DNA of 64,000 nt from Chitinivibrionales bacterium (GTDB lineage Bacteria; Fibrobacterota; Chitinivibrionia; Chitinivibrionales; WJKA01): the NCBI GenBank assembly GCA_014728215.1, contig WJLZ01000126.1:1-64000 (forward strand), read 5' to 3'. A model generated the notes under the pieces. The model ran no database searches. It was not told where the DNA came from and saw only the letters and a program-made list of their open reading frames with translations. Shown here one piece after another: positions 44,864 to 51,869 of this stretch. Position numbers and translations under genes: made by a program. Numbering within the stretch: position 1 is the first letter of the stretch; every line of letters begins with the position of its first letter.

Positions 44864-46214
44864 GATTGCGCCTTTCTTCCTTGAGATCCCAGGAGGTAAC
44901 CTGCAGCGGCATCACTTCAATCTGCTTGCTGAATATCCTGTCCTTGCGTGTCCGGATTTCAACCTTGTTCGGTCCGGGGGCCAGCGGTACGCCGATGAAT
45001 CCCTCTCGTGAAAATGACCGCGCCACTTTGCCGTTAATTACCAGTGTATCACTCTTTTTCATCCCTTTGATCATCAGGGTGCCGACATCGGTTCCCGGGC
45101 TCGTGGTGGTGAGTGGTGATGGCTCGGAGTCCATGGTGTTTCCCTGCGGAAAACTTACTTCCGGCTTAAGCGTATCCTGAAAAGCCCCGAGTGTTGGAAG
45201 ATGACGGGCCCCGCGGTTGTGACGGATTGCCGAGTAAACGATAAGCGCAAGGCTTGACAACCCAAGCAGAGCGACACACACCCACAGGAATGCAATACTC
45301 CGGGGCGTTAAGGTAAAGGAGCGGGATTGAAGCGGGACTGCAGGTGATGTTCCGGTTATTATTTCTTTCCCTTTTACAAAGGAGGCGAGGTTTTCCTGGG
45401 CATGACGGTGATGACTTCCGACATATTCGGCCAGCACCGAATGGACTTGTTCTATGGATGGGCGCTTGTCTCGATCTTTGCTCAGGCACTCCATGGTGAG
45501 TTTTTCGAGTGTTTCGGGACAGTCTCCTGTTGCCAAAGCAGGGGGGTCCTCATTGAGCACTTTATACGAAACCTGCCCCAGCGAATCACCCGGAAAAGGG
45601 ACCTTGCCAGCAAGGATTTCGTAGAGAATGCATCCTAAAGAATAGATATCCACTCTGCTGTCGACATCGGCGGGATTGACCATGGCTTCGGGCGCCATGT
45701 ACGAGAGGGTGCCTATGACGGCAACCATCGATGAATGCTGGGTCATTTCCTGCTGAAAAGTGGCAAGACCGAAATCCGCCAGTTTGACCTGTCCCTGTTT
45801 ACCCAGAAGGATATTGGCGGGTTTGATATCATGATGAATAACATTTTCGGTATGCGCGCTTCTCAGTGCTGCTGCAACTCTTTCAAGGACTGCCATGCAC
45901 TCCATAGGGCGAAGCCCCCGCTCGAGGGCAATATCAAAGGAAATGCCTTCGATATATTCCATGACGATATAATAATTACCGCCGAAATAGGCGTAATCGA
46001 ACACAGAGATGATAGTATCGTTGGAGAGCGTGGCCATAGCCTCGGCTTCACGACGGAACCGGATAATATCATGCTTGTTCTGGGCACGCTGGGGAATCAG
46101 GCATTTGATCGCCACGATGCGTCCAAGAGATTTCTGCCGCGCCCGCAGCACCGAACCGAAACCGCCCCGTCCGATTTCATCGATTATCTCGTAATCTTTC
46201 AGTGAAAATGCCAT
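44856..46214 (-). CDS. Transmembrane Ser/Thr protein kinase with PEGA-like C-terminal domain
   Basis: 452 residues. Pkn2/PknB-type kinase: glycine loop GRGGFGSV 15-22, Lys37, catalytic loop HHDIKPAN (Asp129), DFG 147-149, APE 174-176. The catalytic Asp follows His and not Arg, so it is a non-RD kinase. One membrane helix near residues 305-327 (FLWVCVALLGLSSLALIVY) leads to an outside region ending in a PEGA-like beta domain (DTLVINGKVARSF...APGPNKVEIRT). It overlaps the TPR gene upstream by one base and the sigma54 activator downstream by 8, forming a three-gene signalling operon. Confidence 0.9.
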   Translation of the reverse strand: MAFSLKDYEIIDEIGRGGFGSVLRARQKSLGRIVAIKCLIPQRAQNKHDIIRFRREAEAMATLSNDTIISVFDYAYFGGNYYIVMEYIEGISFDIALERGLRPMECMAVLERVAAALRSAHTENVIHHDIKPANILLGKQGQVKLADFGLATFQQEMTQHSSMVAVIGTLSYMAPEAMVNPADVDSRVDIYSLGCILYEILAGKVPFPGDSLGQVSYKVLNEDPPALATGDCPETLEKLTMECLSKDRDKRPSIEQVHSVLAEYVGSHHRHAQENLASFVKGKEIITGTSPAVPLQSRSFTLTPRSIAFLWVCVALLGLSSLALIVYSAIRHNRGARHLPTLGAFQDTLKPEVSFPQGNTMDSEPSPLTTTSPGTDVGTLMIKGMKKSDTLVINGKVARSFSREGFIGVPLAPGPNKVEIRTRKDRIFSKQIEVMPLQVTSWDLKEERRNHE

Positions 46215-46948
46215 TATCCTTGCCTGGATTGCTGTTGTGCTTTATGCAGCCACTGCTTAAAATAGGTGTTGCCCGGTGACAGTTCGGAGGCTTTTTGAAA
46301 ATAGGATACCGCAGCATTGTAATCGCCCGATGCCCAGGCTACTGCACCAAGATTGAAATGGGCCATCGCATATTCGGGCTGCACATCGAGTACTTTCAGA
46401 TAGCATTGTTCGGCTTTCCGAAAATTCTCGCGGGTATGATAGAGCGCACCGAGTAAATTATAGGCTTTCACCAGCGTCGAATCGTATACTACGGCACTTT
46501 CAAGACGCTCAATTGCAGCATCGGCATTTCCCTCTTTGTGGTGACAGGTACCGAGGTTGTAGTGAAGGATCGCCAGAGTACGACTGACCTCGCGCGTGTT
46601 CGGTTGAAGATTCGAGGCGATATTCATATGATAAATGGCGGGATACCAGTCTTCGATACACCCGATATCGAGATTCATTTTATACATAGCCTCGGCGCAC
46701 AGGCTCATACCCATGCCGTAATGGGCCTCAAAATTCTCGGGATCCTTTTCCACAATTTTCGAATAGATCTTTCGCGCCGAAAGGAAATTGCCCGCTTCAA
46801 GGAGTTCGTGGGCATATTCGAGGCGATGATTCGTGCAGCGGATTGAAACGAGCAACGCCATGCAGACCGGAACGAGCACTGCCCAGTGGCATCTTCTGAG
46901 TACCAGAAAGCATGAACGAGCTTTAGTGATTATGGATACGCGCAACAA
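46214..46948 (-). CDS. Membrane-anchored TPR protein
   Basis: 244 residues. An N-terminal hydrophobic segment (WAVLVPVCMALLVSI) is followed by about five tetratricopeptide repeats, clearest as LGTCHHKEGNADAAIERLES, NLLGALYHTRENFRKAEQCY and FNLGAVAWASGDYNAAVSYF. It is probably a periplasmic or membrane scaffold that senses or assembles partners of the kinase encoded next, since the stop and start overlap by one base. No lipobox is convincing. Confidence 0.8.
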   Translation of the reverse strand: MLRVSIITKARSCFLVLRRCHWAVLVPVCMALLVSIRCTNHRLEYAHELLEAGNFLSARKIYSKIVEKDPENFEAHYGMGMSLCAEAMYKMNLDIGCIEDWYPAIYHMNIASNLQPNTREVSRTLAILHYNLGTCHHKEGNADAAIERLESAVVYDSTLVKAYNLLGALYHTRENFRKAEQCYLKVLDVQPEYAMAHFNLGAVAWASGDYNAAVSYFQKASELSPGNTYFKQWLHKAQQQSRQG

Positions 46949-47044
46949 ACGAGTCCTTATATCGATACTACTTCCTCACCGTCACCGTACAAAAAATAGT
47001 TAAGAAAGCAGGGGTATACCAAGAAATCCTGGGCGCAGAAATCC

Positions 47045-47071
47045 GGGACGGACTAACTTTTGAACCTTAAG
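47045..47071 (+). repeat. 27-bp inverted repeat, left copy
   Basis: The copy begins GGGACGGACTAACTTTTG and ends TTAAG. It matches the copy at 50816-50842 on the other strand at 25 of 27 positions. The pair brackets the cluster 47247-50748. The core resembles GGGACGGAC-type REP sequences linked to REP-associated transposases in other bacteria. Confidence 0.85.
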
Positions 47072-47184
47072 GCGAATAACAAATATACAATTATTATGAT
47101 TTTTCAAATTTTATGGCTTTAATTTTCGCCCGCGCTTCGATAATCTTGCTGCCCCCAAATGTTTATTTGGTATTTAAAAATTTA

Positions 47185-47214
47185 TTGCATTTCCTCTTGA
47201 GCAATTGATATATT
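47185..47214 (+). promoter_or_regulatory. Candidate promoter of the 47247-50524 cluster
   Basis: TTGCAT at 47185-47190 and TATATT at 47209-47214 with 18 bases between, 32 bases before the ATG. The rest of the 298-base spacer is AT-rich and holds the left repeat copy. Confidence 0.5.
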
Positions 47215-47246
47215 AGAACCTTTACAACTAAAATCAAGGAAAAGTT

Positions 47247-48014
47247 ATGAAATTTATATACTGTCTTTTCCCGTTGTTTTTCCTCGTGGAACCAATATTT
47301 GCCGGCTTGAATCCAGATAGTTACACGTTGAATTTCGACAGAATTTATGCTTCCGAAGAAGAAATTTTCATTGATGATTCCCGCGAAATTGCCGATAGTA
47401 AGGCGAGTGCAGGTAATCAAAAGGTTTATCCGGTAAAGAATGCCGCAATGGAACAAGTGAATCGGGACATTCAGAGAGGTATTTCCTTGGCCGCCACAGG
47501 AACGGTCATCCATTTCAGTGGTCTTTTTTTGCAGGTACTTTCTATTCCGGTAATAATTAGCGAGGCATCAACGAGCGGCTCGTTTCCGGCCGGCGGCTTT
47601 TCTTTGGCAATAATTGGCGGCCTTTTAACGATGACAGGACCTATACCTTCGTGCATTGGAGAAACAATCGTTCATAATTCCCTGGATTCTTATATTCACG
47701 TCGGCTATTCATCAGCTCCGCGTGGATGGCAACATTACAGAGCAGGTTGGGTGTTCAACGGAGCATCTTTTTTAATCAGTTTCATTGGTGGTTTCATGGC
47801 CTATGAAGCCCCTTCAATGGGAATGTTTTTCACTCTGTTATCGACCGGTCTCGGTATCGCCGGAGAAATACAATGGGCAAAAGCCGCAATTAAGCCACTT
47901 ATATACAGCAAAAAAGCTGAGGGAAAGGTTCATTCGGGAAAAATCAAAATCGGTTTCAAACCGGTCATTGCACCCGGTAAAGGATTTGGAATGGCGATGG
48001 ATATGAGTTTTTGA
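47247..48014 (+). CDS. Predicted membrane/exported protein of unknown function
   Basis: 255 residues. A signal peptide (FIYCLFPLFFLVEPIFA) and a polar segment precede about four hydrophobic stretches (residues 80-145 and 165-205). The C-terminal 50 residues look like beta strands (GKIKIGFKPVIAPGKGFGMAMDM), so the chain may end in the outer membrane. AAGGAAAAG stands before the ATG. First gene of a cluster of four between the 27-bp inverted repeats. Family not recognised. Confidence 0.6.
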   Translation: MKFIYCLFPLFFLVEPIFAGLNPDSYTLNFDRIYASEEEIFIDDSREIADSKASAGNQKVYPVKNAAMEQVNRDIQRGISLAATGTVIHFSGLFLQVLSIPVIISEASTSGSFPAGGFSLAIIGGLLTMTGPIPSCIGETIVHNSLDSYIHVGYSSAPRGWQHYRAGWVFNGASFLISFIGGFMAYEAPSMGMFFTLLSTGLGIAGEIQWAKAAIKPLIYSKKAEGKVHSGKIKIGFKPVIAPGKGFGMAMDMSF

Positions 48015-48048
48015 TACATTGTGTTTAAAATACCGCAATCAGACTGCA

Positions 48049-48432
48049 ATGCTCTCTCGAAAGCCTTTACTTCTTATTCTTCTTCTCCTGAGTCCTCTTA
48101 TTCTTGAATTCTGCATTCGACCGGGAGGAGCTGACGGCTCATTTTACTGCATGTTCGGAGGAGGCGTTGCCGGAATATACGAGAAAATAACCGGAACAAT
48201 GACCTTTGATTACAAGTCCGAAAAAATCCCCACAGAAAGTAAAGAAACAAGTGCTGTTCCGGCAATATCAGCAGCACTCGGGTGGTTTGCCGGCTATCAA
48301 AACAGCTTTGGCGAGATTGAAATCCGATATGTTCAGATGCGCTTGAAAGACAGTGGACAAAAGGAAGTTCCGAACAACAATGCAGCCGTAAGCCATTCGA
48401 CTACACTCAATTTCGGTTTTATTATTACTTGA
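48049..48432 (+). CDS. Small exported protein of unknown function
   Basis: 127 residues from the ATG at 48049, which starts right at a signal or anchor segment (LLLILLLLSPLILEFC); GTG at 48019 is an alternative. The rest is beta-rich (GSFYCMFGGGVAGIYEK, ALGWFAGYQNSFGEIEIRY, TLNFGFIIT), suggesting a small outer-membrane or periplasmic beta structure. No family recognised. It overlaps the longest form of the next frame, but the next gene's real start is at 48459. Confidence 0.5.
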   Translation: MLSRKPLLLILLLLSPLILEFCIRPGGADGSFYCMFGGGVAGIYEKITGTMTFDYKSEKIPTESKETSAVPAISAALGWFAGYQNSFGEIEIRYVQMRLKDSGQKEVPNNNAAVSHSTTLNFGFIIT

Positions 48433-48458
48433 GCTATTGCAAAAAAGGAGTTATTAAA

Positions 48459-49286
48459 ATGAAAGCAGGTTACCACGGTTTATTTAAATGCTGGACAATT
48501 ATGATTATGCTCCTGTGTACCCATTGCGGCTATAAATATACCGAAATAATCAGTAAATCGGTTCATGGGCCTATCACTGCAAGCACTTTTGTTGTTTTTC
48601 CGGTAACCGGGCTCTATTATAACGCACCGTCATCATGCCTGTTTCCTTCCGATATAAGCCAGGCCGGGCGTTATGAACAGGAATGGAATTCGACAATCAG
48701 AAACAAGCTCGCGCATACGTATCCGGAACAACAGTGGGTCTTTCTTGAAAAGGGTGATAACCTGTTGAGATCAACCGGATATTCACTCGACCGCATTTAT
48801 TCCCTGGCCGAAAGCAAGACTTTGTCGCATTTGGTATCTCGAACTCAAAGAGGTGTGATCAAGCGATGGGATACACCGAAAAGTAATGGGATGGGAACAA
48901 TCCTGAAACATTTCCAAGATTCTCTGGGTGCAGATTATGCTCTCATGTTTATGAATCCGTCATTGACCGGCGAAAAGAAAACATCCTATACGCCTCCAAT
49001 GTACGGTCCTAATGGGATGGTGAGTGGTGGCGGCTTTTATACTCAGACCTCCTATACATCCGACATACAATTTCAGGTATGGGATTGTCGCAATGGCCGG
49101 CTTCTCTACTGCTCCGGCGCCTGGGATAAATCTACCAGCTATTGCCTGTTTATCCAACCCCAGAGCTTAACCATCAAATCATCAGCCCGGGATGTCGCTG
49201 AACGGTTATCGAAGGTGATTGCCGAACTGCTGAAAAACAACAGGAAGCTTTTTGCGGCTGAATCCGGAAGGCTCGATTCGAAATGA
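48459..49286 (+). CDS. Putative lipoprotein of unknown function
   Basis: 275 residues from the ATG at 48459, fixed by AAGGAG eight bases upstream; the frame is open from 48429. The N-terminal hydrophobic run ends in CTHCGYKY, a plausible though non-canonical lipidation site. The middle is Tyr/Ser-rich (YTPPMYGPNGMVSGGGFY), and LGADYALMFMNPSL recalls lipoproteins that build periplasmic complexes. It overlaps the YidD-fusion gene by 4 bases (ATGA). Family not recognised. Confidence 0.55.
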   Translation: MKAGYHGLFKCWTIMIMLLCTHCGYKYTEIISKSVHGPITASTFVVFPVTGLYYNAPSSCLFPSDISQAGRYEQEWNSTIRNKLAHTYPEQQWVFLEKGDNLLRSTGYSLDRIYSLAESKTLSHLVSRTQRGVIKRWDTPKSNGMGTILKHFQDSLGADYALMFMNPSLTGEKKTSYTPPMYGPNGMVSGGGFYTQTSYTSDIQFQVWDCRNGRLLYCSGAWDKSTSYCLFIQPQSLTIKSSARDVAERLSKVIAELLKNNRKLFAAESGRLDSK

Positions 49287-50524
49287 ACACATGGTTCCCG
49301 GGACTTGCATTCTTAATGTCTGTTTTTCTATGTAATAATTCCGCCGTGTTTTCCCATGATCGGGCCAAGTCATCGGGAGCAGAAACCACCGAGTCATATG
49401 GAACCGGCTCCAATGAAGTGCTCGATTTTTACCAGAAGTGGATATCCCCGGCAAAGGGGGGCAACACCTGTCCCATGTATCCCTCATGCTCGCAATATGC
49501 CAAAATGCAATTCGAGCGAAACACACCGGTTCCTGCCTTTATTGCAACCTGCCGGCGACTTATCGAATGCGGCCATGACCTTGAGACATATCCCAAAGTT
49601 GCAGTTAACGGAAAAACCCTGAATTTTGATCCGCCCGATCGAGCAGAAACAAATTTGGTGAATGAAAATCAGGAGCAAAGATACAAAAAAACGTATTCTG
49701 ATGAAAGCACCGATAATGAGCGAAGAGATACTGCTGCCGAAACGTGCAGCGCCGACTATGCCGAATATCTTTACGAAACAGGCCAATATTTCCTCGCATA
49801 CGCAATGTACCTGAAGGCGTCCTTTCACTGCACAAATGTGCAACAAAAGAAAAAACTGCTCCACCGCGTCCGCCACAGCGCTTTCTATGCCTTTAATGAA
49901 ATGGATTTCATAAAACATTGCAGCTTTTTACTATTGTTTATCAATGAAACCGGAACATCGGACAACAATTTACACCTGCTTATAGCTCGAAAGCATCTCT
50001 TCCATCACAACAGCCTCAAGGCATTGAGATTGCTTGGGTCAACAAGTCCTTTTCAGCAGGACTCCCTTCAAAACGAGCTGTATTTCCTGCGATCGATCGC
50101 CCGGTTGCAGCTCTTCTTATGGAAAGACGCCAAATTGAGCGCCGACTCGATCCTGCCGACATCAGACTACGCATTTTTGCAGGATTCTTTAGCCGATTTA
50201 TCAATTCGGCTTCAGGATCTAAAATTAAAAAACCGATATCGTGCCGGAATTCTTTCATCAATTATCCCGGGGACAGGCTATATGTATGCCGGAAGGCTGT
50301 CGGCGGGAATAGCCGCGTTCATTATTAACGGCTTGTTTGGCTGGTCTGCTGTAGAAATGATCCGGGGCCATCATTATCCACTTGGAGCCACCATTGCCGT
50401 GCTCGGATTGGGATGGTATCTTGGGAATATTCGGGGTTCGATTAAGTCTGCAGATCGTCATAACCGACGCGAAAAGGAATCTCTTGTGCGCAGGATACTA
50501 TTCGATATTCAGATCGGGCCATGA
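49283..50524 (+). CDS. YidD-domain fusion with helical-repeat and membrane C-terminal parts
   Basis: 413 residues. A signal peptide is followed at about residues 45-98 by a YidD domain: FYQKWISPAKGGNTCPMYPSCSQYAK (key words YQKWISP, CPMYPSCSQYA) and TCRRLIECG. Stand-alone YidD helps insert proteins with YidC on the cytoplasmic side and has about 75 residues. Here it has a signal peptide and is joined to about 170 residues of TPR-like helices and a C-terminal two-helix membrane part (SIIPGTGYMYAGRLSAG, GATIAVLGLGWYLGN). So it is unlikely to be a classical YidD and may act in the periplasm. The start overlaps the lipoprotein gene. Confidence 0.75.
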   Translation: MNTWFPGLAFLMSVFLCNNSAVFSHDRAKSSGAETTESYGTGSNEVLDFYQKWISPAKGGNTCPMYPSCSQYAKMQFERNTPVPAFIATCRRLIECGHDLETYPKVAVNGKTLNFDPPDRAETNLVNENQEQRYKKTYSDESTDNERRDTAAETCSADYAEYLYETGQYFLAYAMYLKASFHCTNVQQKKKLLHRVRHSAFYAFNEMDFIKHCSFLLLFINETGTSDNNLHLLIARKHLFHHNSLKALRLLGSTSPFQQDSLQNELYFLRSIARLQLFLWKDAKLSADSILPTSDYAFLQDSLADLSIRLQDLKLKNRYRAGILSSIIPGTGYMYAGRLSAGIAAFIINGLFGWSAVEMIRGHHYPLGATIAVLGLGWYLGNIRGSIKSADRHNRREKESLVRRILFDIQIGP

Positions 50525-50538
50525 AAACCCGGAAATAA

Positions 50539-50748
50539 TTATCCCACCGATTCGCCGTTAACCACGATAAGATCGACCTCGGTATGCGGTACCCCCTGTG
50601 CTTCAATTGCATCTTTCACCGAAGGCTTGCCTGTGAAAACATAATAAATACGTCGCTTGCGTTTCTCCTCCGGAAGAAAATCATTCAGCTCTTCATAAAA
50701 TCTGAATGTTGCGATGAAGGAACGATCATTTGAGCTGCTCATATTCAT
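50539..50748 (-). CDS. Truncated Mut7-C ubiquitin-like domain protein
   Basis: 69 residues. FRFYEELNDFLPEEKRKR, then GKPSVKDAIEAQGVPHTEVD and LIVVNGESV, match the N-terminal beta-grasp domain of Mut7-C ubiquitin/RNase proteins. Those proteins continue with another strand and a Mut7-C RNase domain to about 240 residues. Here TAA follows directly after GESVG, 14 bases from the end of the convergent YidD-fusion gene. Either a cut remnant or a stand-alone ubiquitin-like protein lacking its last strand. It lies inside the inverted-repeat bracket. Confidence 0.65.
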   Translation of the reverse strand: MNMSSSNDRSFIATFRFYEELNDFLPEEKRKRRIYYVFTGKPSVKDAIEAQGVPHTEVDLIVVNGESVG

Positions 50749-50815
50749 TCCCGGATTATGTTTACGGCAACTCTATTTTTCGGCATTTTTCATTTCTGGA
50801 TATCGCCCCTGAACT

Positions 50816-50842
50816 CTTAAAGTACAAAAGTTAGTCCGTCCC
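50816..50842 (-). repeat. 27-bp inverted repeat, right copy
   Basis: The reverse complement of 47045-47071 with two mismatches, 3.7 kb away. Confidence 0.85.
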
Positions 50843-50865
50843 CCACTCGCGGTCCCCCACTCGCG
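50838..50865. repeat. Perfect 14-bp tandem duplication
   Basis: Two identical units GTCCCCCACTCGCG in direct contact, overlapping the end of the right 27-bp repeat copy, followed by a third partial unit (TCCCC). TACTCCA-type repeats follow at 50950-50975. Confidence 0.8.
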
Positions 50866-50980
50866 TCCCCAATCGATGAATAGTGTGGAGTAAGGAGCGC
50901 GCAGGCAAAAATCTTCACCCCGCTACGAATCGACATCGCTCAATCCGTGACTCCAGTACTCCACCACTCCAGTCTTTGCA

Positions 50981-51409
50981 TCAAATATCGGCTTCAGCCA
51001 TCCAGAAGCCATGCTTATTGCATCGCTCGACTATTTTGACTTTTGAACCTGCTTGTTTAATATGAAAAAGCGAGCCGGGATAGACACCCGGAGTCAGCAT
51101 CTGGCGGGACACGTATTTGTTGTCAACATAGCAGTCAACGTACATGATATGATGCGCTTCTTCCATAGGATGAACAACTTCACCAACCATAACCAGAACA
51201 TCGATACATCCTGCGCCCGGAACGAGTTTACAGTCTTTATTCACTGTTATACCGGGAATATGCTTTGCCGCACCTTCCTTACTCTGCTCCATCGATTCTT
51301 CAAACAGTTTATCGTTCTGTTCGAATTTAGCCGCAGCGCACACCGGGCACGATTCCGGTGAAGAATCAAATTCAACATGACCGCATACCGCACAAGTAAA
51401 AATACTCAT
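50981..51409 (-). CDS. Rubredoxin-like/superoxide-reductase (desulfoferrodoxin-family) protein
   Basis: 142 residues. An N-terminal zinc- or iron-ribbon uses C6-C9-C21-C24 (CAVCG and CPVCA). The neelaredoxin domain has the iron ligands of superoxide reductase: H50 in AKHIPGI, H80 and H86 in HPMEEAHHIMY, C130 and H133 in CNKHGFW. It should reduce superoxide to peroxide in the cytoplasm, a sign of an anaerobe or microaerophile. AGGAGG lies before the ATG, and TATAAT is present upstream on this strand. Confidence 0.85.
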   Translation of the reverse strand: MSIFTCAVCGHVEFDSSPESCPVCAAAKFEQNDKLFEESMEQSKEGAAKHIPGITVNKDCKLVPGAGCIDVLVMVGEVVHPMEEAHHIMYVDCYVDNKYVSRQMLTPGVYPGSLFHIKQAGSKVKIVERCNKHGFWMAEADI

Positions 51410-51869
51410 GACATCCTCCTGTCAGATTATATAGTGTTACATGTTTATATCTCCGAGTATTTCGGAGTGATTAATTTAATGTATTTGTCAAAACACGCGG
51501 ACTTCGGGCTGATTTTTCTATTAATAAGCGAGTAGAGAGAATGAATGATAGTGGGCGTAGGAAGATAAAGTTTTTTCATTACTATACAAACGTTGCGGTA
51601 CTTAACCAACCATTACCTGCGCAATCCAATCCGATTTTTCAATATACTAGAAAAGCCAATAAGTGACAATACAAACCTCGATATTTATTTAAACATTCTT
51701 TTTTGCGGTCTGTGTTATGATATTTTTAAATCTGTTTAATTAATGCACTTTTCTTGCAATGCACACTTTTATTCTTGATGATAAATTAAAAAAACAGGTA
51801 CAAATCGATTAGATATTTAATAAATTCATAATCGACTGAATTAATTATCCCCTGTCATTCGGACATAGT
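51410..51869. other. 460-base AT-rich spacer between divergent genes
   Basis: It contains the inverted repeat CTCCGA-GTATT-TCGGAG at 51451-51467, 20 bases beyond the TATAAT of the superoxide-reductase gene, which may be an operator. The rest (51480-51869) is AT-rich, with no frame, RNA or promoter that I can support. Confidence 0.45.
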
